From an uncultured Lachnospiraceae bacterium (GTDB taxonomy: Bacteria; Bacillota; Clostridia; Lachnospirales; Lachnospiraceae): a DNA stretch of 6,771 nucleotides. The notes under the pieces were generated by a model that saw nothing but the letters and a program-made list of their open reading frames with translations, was not told the DNA's origin and did not search any database. The DNA is taken from contig CADBUD010000260.1 in assembly GCA_902797785.1 (NCBI GenBank), positions 1 through 6,771 on the forward strand, read 5' to 3'. Positions 1-5,477 of the stretch are shown piece after piece. Position 1 is the first letter of the stretch; every line of letters starts with the position of its first letter. A program made the translations under genes and the position numbers.

Positions 1-46
1 AGAACCGGATACGTTTTTTCGTTAATTCGAAGTTCCTTATAGCCGG

Positions 47-88
47 ATAAGCAGATCGTTTTGGTCTGCTTATGTATTTTCCTTTTTC
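47..88 (+). terminator. Intrinsic terminator of a gene left of the window
   Basis: Arms 47-55 (ATAAGCAGA) and 65-73 (TCTGCTTAT) are exactly complementary, and the stem can grow inward by a G-U and a C-G pair, leaving a short T-rich loop. On the + strand the stem is followed by a T-rich tract (74-88, GTATTTTCCTTTTTC). On the other strand no T tract follows. It therefore reads as a rightward rho-independent terminator. No coding sequence is visible in bases 1-46, so the gene it serves must end outside the window. Confidence 0.7.
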
Positions 89-205
89 AAATATCAGTCA
101 GGGTATTCTCAGGACAATTTTAGAAGCTTCATAGTATATTGTATGCTATTTTTTTGAAAATGTCACAGTTTTTTTATCCGGATATAACAAATTTATGAAA
201 ATCTG

Positions 206-235
206 GTATAAAAAAATAACATTCCGGCAATTCTA
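206..235 (+). promoter_or_regulatory. Candidate sigma-F-type promoter of the spoIIQ-like gene
   Basis: GTATA at 206-210 fits the sigma-F -35 pattern GywTA. GGCAATTCTA at 226-235 fits the -10 pattern GgnrAnAnTw at all specified positions but one. The spacer is 15 bp, one less than the usual 16. Transcription from here would give a leader of roughly 80 nt. B. subtilis spoIIQ is a sigma-F gene, which makes the reading plausible, but short AT-rich motifs arise by chance. The rest of 89-321 is AT-rich with small palindromes (TATCCGGATA at 175-184; ATTCTAAGAAT at 230-240), and I saw no convincing sigma-A promoter with normal spacing. Confidence 0.4.
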
Positions 236-307
236 AGAATGTCAACAATTAAACCGGTAAACATTCAGCCAAAAGATGCTGGATAACTACAAAAAACATT
301 TTATTTC

Positions 308-316
308 AGAGGTGAT
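308..316 (+). promoter_or_regulatory. Shine-Dalgarno site fixing the GTG start at 322
   Basis: AGAGGTGAT at 308-316 is a strong ribosome binding site. It lies 5 nt before GTG at 322, which opens the long frame with the transmembrane segment. An ATG at 315 overlaps the site and belongs to another, short frame, so it is not the start. Confidence 0.8.
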
Positions 317-321
317 GGCAA

Positions 322-1269
322 GTGAGAAAAAAAAGAAGAAGACAGGATATGGCAACGATGCTGAGAGTTACTGCTTTTGTGCTGACCTTTTCCTTCGCTG
401 TATGCGGCATTGTTTTCATATCAAGAACCGGATTTCAGAACAACACGCAGGAGAACATTGATTTAGGACAGCTAAAGGGGCTCGAAGCTCAGACCGGTGA
501 AGAGCTGGCAAGGACTGAGCCTGCGCCGGAAAAAGATACGGAAGAATCCATTTCAGAGGCTGCGGAAGCAAAACTGAATGATGTCAAGGATTCGGAAATT
601 TTCGCATTTTCAGAAGATGAACTGGAAAAAGCCTATGGCTCCGGAAGCAAATCCGGGAAAGCAGACCTTGACCTCTCAGGGGAAACAGCAGAAGAGGAAT
701 CCGAAGAGGTCATTCCAACGCAGAATACGGATGTGGAAGCCGTCCTGGAAAACGAAGAGGTTCAAGAAAACCCGGAAGCCACAACACCGGAGGCAATCAA
801 TGTTTCGGAAGAACAGGAGACTGCCGCGCCGGCCGTTCCGGAAACGGACGCTCTTAAATTTGCAGGTAAATTGAACTGGCCGATTCAAGGAGATGTAATC
901 CTGGACTATAGCATGGAACAGGCCATTTATTTCCAAACCTTGAAACAGTATCGATGCAATCCTGCCATGATGATCCGTGGCAAAGAAAATCAGGATGTTC
1001 ATTCTGCCGCAGACGGAGTGGTAACACATGTGACTTACAATGAAGAAACAGGAAATACTCTTACCGTCGATCTTGGAGACGGATATGAAGCCGTATATGG
1101 ACAGCTGAACGAAATAACCTGGAAAGAAGGCGACCAGATCAAATCCGGAGATCTCCTGGGAACCCTGGCCGCTCCGACTAACTACTACTCAGAAGAAGGG
1201 ACCAACCTATATTTCCAAATCCAAAAAGATGAAAAACCGGTAGATCCAAAGGAATACCTAAAAAAATAG
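322..1269 (+). CDS. SpoIIQ-like membrane protein with degenerate LytM/M23 domain
   Basis: A 315-residue protein likely to act in engulfment as a forespore membrane anchor facing the intermembrane space. Residues 1-9 are very basic (RKKRRR), residues about 14-34 form one membrane segment, and residues about 40-178 are an acidic, Glu/Pro/Thr-rich low-complexity linker. Residues about 183-315 form a LytM/M23-type beta domain (starts LNWPIQGDVILDYS, with AADGVV at 229-234 and GDLLGTL at 276-282). The zinc-ligand motifs are not conserved. The HxxxD region reads NPAMMIRG, the YxHL motif reads YGQL (259-262), and the HxH motif reads NLYFQI (295-300). Only His227 and His236 occur, neither at a ligand position. 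A structural, non-catalytic role as in SpoIIQ is therefore inferred. The neighbouring convergent spoIID-like gene supports a sporulation role. Automated pipelines would probably call it an M23 peptidase. The GTG start is chosen for its Shine-Dalgarno site. Confidence 0.8.
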   Translation: MRKKRRRQDMATMLRVTAFVLTFSFAVCGIVFISRTGFQNNTQENIDLGQLKGLEAQTGEELARTEPAPEKDTEESISEAAEAKLNDVKDSEIFAFSEDELEKAYGSGSKSGKADLDLSGETAEEESEEVIPTQNTDVEAVLENEEVQENPEATTPEAINVSEEQETAAPAVPETDALKFAGKLNWPIQGDVILDYSMEQAIYFQTLKQYRCNPAMMIRGKENQDVHSAADGVVTHVTYNEETGNTLTVDLGDGYEAVYGQLNEITWKEGDQIKSGDLLGTLAAPTNYYSEEGTNLYFQIQKDEKPVDPKEYLKK

Positions 1270-1283
1270 CTATACTCCTAAGC

Positions 1284-1303
1284 AAAAACCTTTACCGGTT
1301 TTT
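1284..1303 (+). terminator. Weak terminator after the spoIIQ-like gene
   Basis: Arms AAAAACC (1284-1290) and GGTTTTT (1297-1303) form a 7-bp stem with a 6-nt loop. The T run is part of the right arm rather than a separate tail. It begins 14 bp after the stop codon, in the expected place, but the stem is weak, and the structured repeat just beyond may contribute to stopping transcription. Confidence 0.4.
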
Positions 1304-1322
1304 ACTAACGGTATAAAATGAT

Positions 1323-1374
1323 GCGCACGGATTTTGTAAGGAAAATGTCGCTTTCAGCGGCCAAAATCCGGCGC
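1323..1374 (+). repeat. Structured intergenic repeat, copy A
   Basis: The outer arms GGATTTTG (1329-1336) and CAAAATCC (1362-1369) pair perfectly. The pairing extends through C1328-G1370 and GCGC (1323-1326) with GCGC (1371-1374), leaving A1327 bulged. Inside are an unpaired AAGGAAAA-type linker (1337-1346) and a small hairpin (GTCGCT/AGCGGC, 1347-1361, loop TTC). The same architecture recurs in opposite orientation at 6727-6771 with different but still complementary arms. It lies between two convergent genes. No reading frame or transposase accompanies it, so it is best read as a non-coding palindromic repeat family. Its function is unknown; it could act as a transcript 3' end structure. Confidence 0.65.
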
Positions 1375-1404
1375 GATAGATATAGATGATATATCAGGAA
1401 AGAT

Positions 1405-2475
1405 CTATAACGTCTTTATCTCCAATTTAGGAAAATATATTTTTAAAATCTCTTCTCCCGTCTTCCCTTCCCTTGCAAGGCATTCCGCGCCATACTGGCT
1501 CATTCCATATCCATGACCACAGCCTCTTGTTACCATCCTGATCCTCTCTTGTTCCTTTTCTTCCGTCTTTTCCTCTGCCTTTTCTTCTGCCTTTTTTTCC
1601 GTCTTTTCTTCCTGTTCCTGTTCTTCTTTGGTTCCGGTCTCCTGACTATTTGCAAGTACATCCACATAAAAATCGGAGGATGATAGCCCAAACATATTCC
1701 GAAACTCCTCCCCGGACATCAGATAACTTCCCAGACGGACTTTTTTTACATATCCGCTCTCCTCGCGTTCTAGTACTTCCAGCTGTTCTTTTACATTTTC
1801 CTCTAAAGTTTTGGTGGAATCGAAAGGAAGAAGTTCTTCCTCCTCCACAGAAAAATCAATGGCTGCATCTGAGGCCTTCTCTGTCAGGCAAAGAGCATAT
1901 AAATTCTGACGGAACTGATCCTCTAATTCGTTCCAGGAAAACAGGGACAATTTCAGATATTCCGGGGAAGACAGATCATAGGGACTCTCGACAGCTTCTA
2001 AATAAGACAGCTCTTCCCCGTTTCTCATACTTCCCGCGCTCAGATAACAGTATGGCACTGTCACGACAGTTCCCTCACAGGTCAGTACCTTTCCCTGAGT
2101 CTCTTCTGTGATTTCCTTTAGATATCTATAGTTTTCCAACAGGACAGCCTTTTCCTTCCGGCCTCCAATATCTTTGATTTCCTCCGCAAAACCGCTGTCC
2201 TCCTGTTTCGTATTATGCTTCAGGAATAAATTTGTCCGGATCAAGATAGACTGTGCCTTTAATGCTTCTCTTTGATAGGAAATCGGCATGGTCTCTGCCA
2301 GCTTTAAGATACATTCATATTCCAGCTGCCGGCTAAGGTCTCCCCCCGTGGTAAAATCCTCTGTCATATGTTTTTGATTGGTAAACCACGCAGAATCAAC
2401 AGCTCGTGTAAAGAGGTAAGGAAACATAGAAAGCATTAACAGGATGAGTAAGATAAGATATGTATATTTTTTCAT
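1405..2475 (-). CDS. spoIID: SpoIID-like (SpoIID/LytB domain) sporulation protein
   Basis: A 356-residue protein, close to B. subtilis SpoIID in length (about 340), likely a membrane-anchored peptidoglycan-processing protein of the mother cell during engulfment. Residues about 4-23 form a signal anchor. The SpoIID signatures are EALKAQSILIRT (70-81), the serine/glycine patch YLSAGSMRNGEE (144-155), SPYD (164-167), and the C-terminal GCGHGYGMSQYGA (318-330) followed by LAREGKTGEEILKIYFP. Two features are odd. In family members the catalytic Glu directly precedes Met-Pro, but here the sequence is AETMP (60-64), with Thr in that place and Glu one residue earlier. In addition, a Glu/Lys-rich stretch (about 280-311) interrupts the domain before the GHG motif. 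Lytic transglycosylase activity is therefore uncertain. No strong Shine-Dalgarno site precedes the ATG. It could be a SpoIID paralogue rather than the main SpoIID. A sigma-E-like promoter lies upstream. Confidence 0.8.
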   Translation of the reverse strand: MKKYTYLILLILLMLSMFPYLFTRAVDSAWFTNQKHMTEDFTTGGDLSRQLEYECILKLAETMPISYQREALKAQSILIRTNLFLKHNTKQEDSGFAEEIKDIGGRKEKAVLLENYRYLKEITEETQGKVLTCEGTVVTVPYCYLSAGSMRNGEELSYLEAVESPYDLSSPEYLKLSLFSWNELEDQFRQNLYALCLTEKASDAAIDFSVEEEELLPFDSTKTLEENVKEQLEVLEREESGYVKKVRLGSYLMSGEEFRNMFGLSSSDFYVDVLANSQETGTKEEQEQEEKTEKKAEEKAEEKTEEKEQERIRMVTRGCGHGYGMSQYGAECLAREGKTGEEILKIYFPKLEIKTL

Positions 2476-2515
2476 AGAATCATAAGGAACACCGGTTCCA
2501 AACCTTGTTTCTTTT

Positions 2516-2545
2516 ACTTTATGTACGAGGCTTTAAAAATATGAC
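2516..2545 (-). promoter_or_regulatory. Sigma-E-type promoter of the spoIID-like gene
   Basis: Read on the minus strand, GTCATATT (2545-2538) matches the sigma-E -35 consensus (kmATATT preceded by G). After a 14-bp spacer, CATAAAGT (2523-2516) matches the -10 consensus CATACAnT with one mismatch. The spacing is that of known B. subtilis sigma-E promoters. The predicted start near 2509 gives a leader of about 34 nt before the ATG at 2475. Sigma-E control of a spoIID gene agrees with the known mother-cell regulon. Confidence 0.7.
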
Positions 2546-2584
2546 AAATAAGACAGGCTGCTGCAATTACTGCAGCAGCCTGTC
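2546..2584 (-). terminator. Terminator of rsmA, overlapping its stop codon
   Basis: The arms at 2571-2584 and 2552-2565 form a perfect 14-bp, GC-rich stem with a 5-nt loop. The TAA stop of rsmA lies at 2567-2569, within the loop and its edge. In the leftward direction the stem is followed by TTATTT (2551-2546), a modest T tract. The -35 box of the next gene's promoter begins immediately after it. Confidence 0.75.
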
Positions 2585-3439
2585 ACTCAATTTTGCGAAC
2601 TGATCCAGCGTCAGGGCTTCCCCACGGATTGTCAGCGGCAATCCCAGCTCTAAGAGCACAGTCTGAACCTGCTCTTTAGTATATTTCCCGGAAAAATAAT
2701 TCGTCAGTCCGTTGACCAAGGTTTTCCGTCTTTGATGAAAGGCGCCGCGAATCACCTGAAATAAAAAGGCTTCGTCCTGCACCTTCACCGGCGGTATTTC
2801 ATATTTTTTCAGCTGAATCACAGCGGAGCCGACCTTGGGCTTTGGCATAAAGCATCCGGCAGAAACATAGGTAACAATTTCCGGCTTGGCATAATACTGT
2901 ACTGCAAGCGACAACGCTCCATAATCCTTAGACCCCGGACCAGCCTGCATCCGATCCGCCACTTCTTTCTGCACCATGATCGTAATGCTTTTTAACGGAA
3001 TCCCACTCTCAAACAAATTCATGATGATCGGTGTTGTAATATAATACGGCAGATTTGCTGTTACAGAAATCGGACGATTCTCAAACTGCTCTTCTGCTAA
3101 CTGTTTCAGATCGACCTTTAAAATATCCTCATTGATCACGGTGACATTTTCATATTCCTTTAAGGTTTCCGCCAAAATCGGAAGAAGCATTTTATCAATC
3201 TCGACAGAAACTACCTTTCCTGCCGCTCTGGCAAGCTCCTGGGTCATTGTACCGATTCCGGGACCGATTTCCAATACCCCGTCTTCCTTCGTGAGCTCGG
3301 AGGCCTGGATGATCTTATCCAGAATGTTTCCATCGATCAGAAAGTTCTGCCCATATTTTTTTTGAAAGGCGAACTGATATTTTTTTACCAGCCCGGAAAC
3401 GACACTTGGATTTCGGAGCGTGTTCTTATTTTCTTCCAT
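2567..3439 (-). CDS. rsmA: 16S rRNA (adenine1518/1519-N6)-dimethyltransferase RsmA/KsgA
   Basis: Uses S-adenosylmethionine to dimethylate the two adjacent adenines of the 3'-terminal helix 45 of 16S rRNA, a late step in small-subunit assembly in the cytoplasm. At 290 residues it has the family's normal length. Visible motifs are KKYGQNFL (27-34), the SAM-binding VLEIGPGIGTMTQELA (55-70), the acidic VVSVEID (76-82), INEDIL (102-107), and the catalytic NLPYYITTP (129-137) carrying the family's NLPY. In the C-terminal domain are FMPKPKVGSAV (197-207) and RGAFHQRRKTL (231-241). The open frame extends upstream to 3526, overlapping metG. I place the start at 3439 because AGGAG lies 5 nt before it and the family's N-terminus begins there. 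It follows metG after a 43-bp gap and is probably co-transcribed with it. Confidence 0.95.
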   Translation of the reverse strand: MEENKNTLRNPSVVSGLVKKYQFAFQKKYGQNFLIDGNILDKIIQASELTKEDGVLEIGPGIGTMTQELARAAGKVVSVEIDKMLLPILAETLKEYENVTVINEDILKVDLKQLAEEQFENRPISVTANLPYYITTPIIMNLFESGIPLKSITIMVQKEVADRMQAGPGSKDYGALSLAVQYYAKPEIVTYVSAGCFMPKPKVGSAVIQLKKYEIPPVKVQDEAFLFQVIRGAFHQRRKTLVNGLTNYFSGKYTKEQVQTVLLELGLPLTIRGEALTLDQFAKLSDRLLQ

Positions 3440-3444
3440 AGCTT

Positions 3445-3449
3445 CTCCT
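3445..3449 (-). promoter_or_regulatory. Shine-Dalgarno site that decides the rsmA start
   Basis: On the minus strand AGGAG (3449-3445) sits 5 nt before ATG at 3439. The in-frame upstream candidate at 3526 would overlap metG by 44 bp and add 29 residues absent from typical family members, so 3439 is preferred. Confidence 0.8.
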
Positions 3450-3482
3450 ATTTTTTCCTCATTCAGCAGCACCCAAGACTCT

Positions 3483-5438
3483 TTAGCAGATTTCTGCGCC
3501 GGCCGGCATATCTTTTTCCGGTACAACTAAGGCAAGCTCGCCTTTTTCATTTTCCGCACACAAGAGCATCCCCTCTGAAAGCACTCCTGCCAGCTTCGCC
3601 GGCTTTAAGTTCACTAAGACCATGACCTTTTTCCCGACCATTTCTTCCGGGCTATAATGTGCTTTGATTCCGGAAACGATCTGTTTTACCTGGCTTCCGA
3701 TTTTTACCTGCGAGCAAAGCAGTTTTTTAGATTTTTTAACTGCTTCACAGGAAATAATCTCTCCGACCTGGAACTGCATTTTCATAAAATCATCAAAGGT
3801 AATCTCTTCCTTTGGCTCAATGTCTATTCCCGGCTCCTCATCTGTTTCTTTGCTTTCCTCTGTCTTTGCGATGTGCTCCTCGACTTTTTTGAGAACTTCT
3901 TCTACATCCTGTCTGGCAAATAAAATCTCCGGATGGTCCATCACCTTGTTTCCGGACGGATACAGACCGAACTGCTCCATTTCCTCTAAGGAACGGTTCG
4001 TGCCGCCGACCTGCTCTAAAATCTTTTTCGATGTAGACGGCATGAAGCTGTCTAACAGGGATGCACCGATGCAGATTCCTTCTACCAGATGATATAATAC
4101 GGTCTCCAGTCTCTCTTTTTTGGTTTCATCCTTTGCCAATGCCCAAGGCATCGTCTCATCGATATATTTGTTGCAGCGTTTGAAGAGAGCAAAAATCTCT
4201 GTCAGGGCATCTGCCACACGAAGCTCCTGCATTTTCTGTACGACCTTTTTCGGTGTTTCCAAAAGAACCTTCTTTAAGTCTTCATCGACCTCTTCCGTTA
4301 CCTTTGCGTTATTAACGACTCCGCCAAAATACTTATTTGACATGGAAATCGTCCGATTGACCAGGTTGCCCAGCGTATTCGCCAGATCTGAATTCATGCG
4401 CTCGACCAGCAGCTCCCAGGTAATGACGCCATCGTTCTCGAACGGCATCTCATGAAGGACAAAATAACGCACGGCATCGACGCCGAACATATCCACCAGA
4501 TCATCTGCATAGATCACATTTCCTTTGGACTTGCTCATTTTTCCATCGCCCTGCAGCAGCCATGGATGACCGAATACCTGCTTTGGCAGCGGAAGATCCA
4601 ACGCCATTAAAATAATCGGCCAGTAGATCGTATGGAAACGAATAATGTCTTTTCCGATCAAATGAAGGTCGGCCGGCCAGAATTTATTGAACTGATCTGT
4701 TGAATTTCCATCACAGTCATATCCGATTCCGGTGATATAGTTCGTCAGTGCATCCAGCCAGACATATACGACATGTTTATCATCAAAATCCACCGGGATT
4801 CCCCATTTAAAGGAGGTCCGGCTGACGCAGAGATCTTGAAGTCCCGGCAGAAGGAAGTTATTCATCATCTCATTCTTTCTGGAGACCGGCTGAATAAATT
4901 CCGGATGGGTATTGATATGTTCAATCAGACGGTCTGCATATTTGCTCATTTTTAAGAAATATGCTTCTTCTTTTGCATCATGCACCTCGCGCCCACAGTC
5001 CGGACATTTTCCGTCCACCAGCTGGGACTCCGTCCAGAAGGACTCACATGGAGTACAATACTTTCCTTCGTACGCTCCCTTATAAATATCACCCTTTTCA
5101 TACAGTCTCTTAAAGATTTTCTGAACCTGTTTCTCATGGAATGAGTCTGTGGTACGGATAAATTTATCGTAGGAGGTATCCATCAGATCCCAGATCCGTT
5201 TGATTTCCCCTGCTACATGATCAACGAACTCCTTTGGCGTAATCCCAGCCTCCGAAGACTTGATTTCAATCTTCTGTCCATGCTCATCTGTTCCTGTCTG
5301 AAAAAAGACCTCATATCCTTCTTTTCTTTTGAACCGGGCAATGCTGTCCGCAAGAACAATCTCATACGTATTTCCAATATGAGGCTTTCCTGAAGTATAA
5401 GCAATCGCCGTTGTAATATAATATTCTTTCTTTTCCAT
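3483..5438 (-). CDS. metG: Methionyl-tRNA synthetase with C-terminal tRNA-binding domain
   Basis: Charges tRNA-Met with methionine using ATP, in the cytoplasm. The 651 residues match the long, dimeric type (B. subtilis MetS about 660). Residues 1-23 start the class I Rossmann fold and carry the HIGH-type motif HIGN (20-23). The connective domain has a zinc knuckle pair, CTPC (128-131) and CPDC (145-148). The KMSKS motif is intact at 300-304. The helical anticodon-binding domain follows (about 340-500, with NTLGNLVNRT at 354-363 and Trp432). A charged linker (about 510-545) leads to an EMAP-II/Trbp111-like tRNA-binding OB fold (about 548-651). AGGAG lies 8 nt before the ATG. The upstream gap to ugd is 39 bp, too short for a T-box leader, so transcription probably comes from upstream. 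No defects are visible. Confidence 0.97.
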   Translation of the reverse strand: MEKKEYYITTAIAYTSGKPHIGNTYEIVLADSIARFKRKEGYEVFFQTGTDEHGQKIEIKSSEAGITPKEFVDHVAGEIKRIWDLMDTSYDKFIRTTDSFHEKQVQKIFKRLYEKGDIYKGAYEGKYCTPCESFWTESQLVDGKCPDCGREVHDAKEEAYFLKMSKYADRLIEHINTHPEFIQPVSRKNEMMNNFLLPGLQDLCVSRTSFKWGIPVDFDDKHVVYVWLDALTNYITGIGYDCDGNSTDQFNKFWPADLHLIGKDIIRFHTIYWPIILMALDLPLPKQVFGHPWLLQGDGKMSKSKGNVIYADDLVDMFGVDAVRYFVLHEMPFENDGVITWELLVERMNSDLANTLGNLVNRTISMSNKYFGGVVNNAKVTEEVDEDLKKVLLETPKKVVQKMQELRVADALTEIFALFKRCNKYIDETMPWALAKDETKKERLETVLYHLVEGICIGASLLDSFMPSTSKKILEQVGGTNRSLEEMEQFGLYPSGNKVMDHPEILFARQDVEEVLKKVEEHIAKTEESKETDEEPGIDIEPKEEITFDDFMKMQFQVGEIISCEAVKKSKKLLCSQVKIGSQVKQIVSGIKAHYSPEEMVGKKVMVLVNLKPAKLAGVLSEGMLLCAENEKGELALVVPEKDMPAGAEIC

Positions 5439-5477
5439 TTTTCTGACTCCTATCCTGATTTCATTTTTACCGCACAG

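Noticed and set aside
154..188. Sigma-A promoter TTGAAA...TATAAC upstream of the spoIIQ-like gene
   Set aside because: The spacer is 23 bp, too long for sigma-A.
276..461. Short + strand frame with an ATG at 276 and an internal ATG at 315
   Set aside because: It overlaps the spoIIQ-like start in another frame, has no ribosome site at 276, and its product shows no recognisable feature.
1323..1374. Copy A as an insertion-sequence end or CRISPR repeat
   Set aside because: There is no transposase, no target duplication that I can see, and no repeat-spacer pattern; only two separated copies in opposite orientation.
1650..2111. 153-codon + strand frame opposite the spoIID-like gene
   Set aside because: It is fully antisense to a gene with clear SpoIID motifs, and its translation shows no signature.
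3440..3526. N-terminal extension of rsmA to 3526
   Set aside because: It would overlap the end of metG, adds residues not seen in the family, and a better start with AGGAG lies at 3439.
3132..4455. Several + strand open frames opposite rsmA and metG
   Set aside because: They lie entirely antisense to clear genes, lack domain motifs and ribosome sites, and are shadows of those genes.
5439..5477. Possible T-box or S-box leader of metG
   Set aside because: The gap to ugd is only 39 bp and has no stem structure or specifier region.
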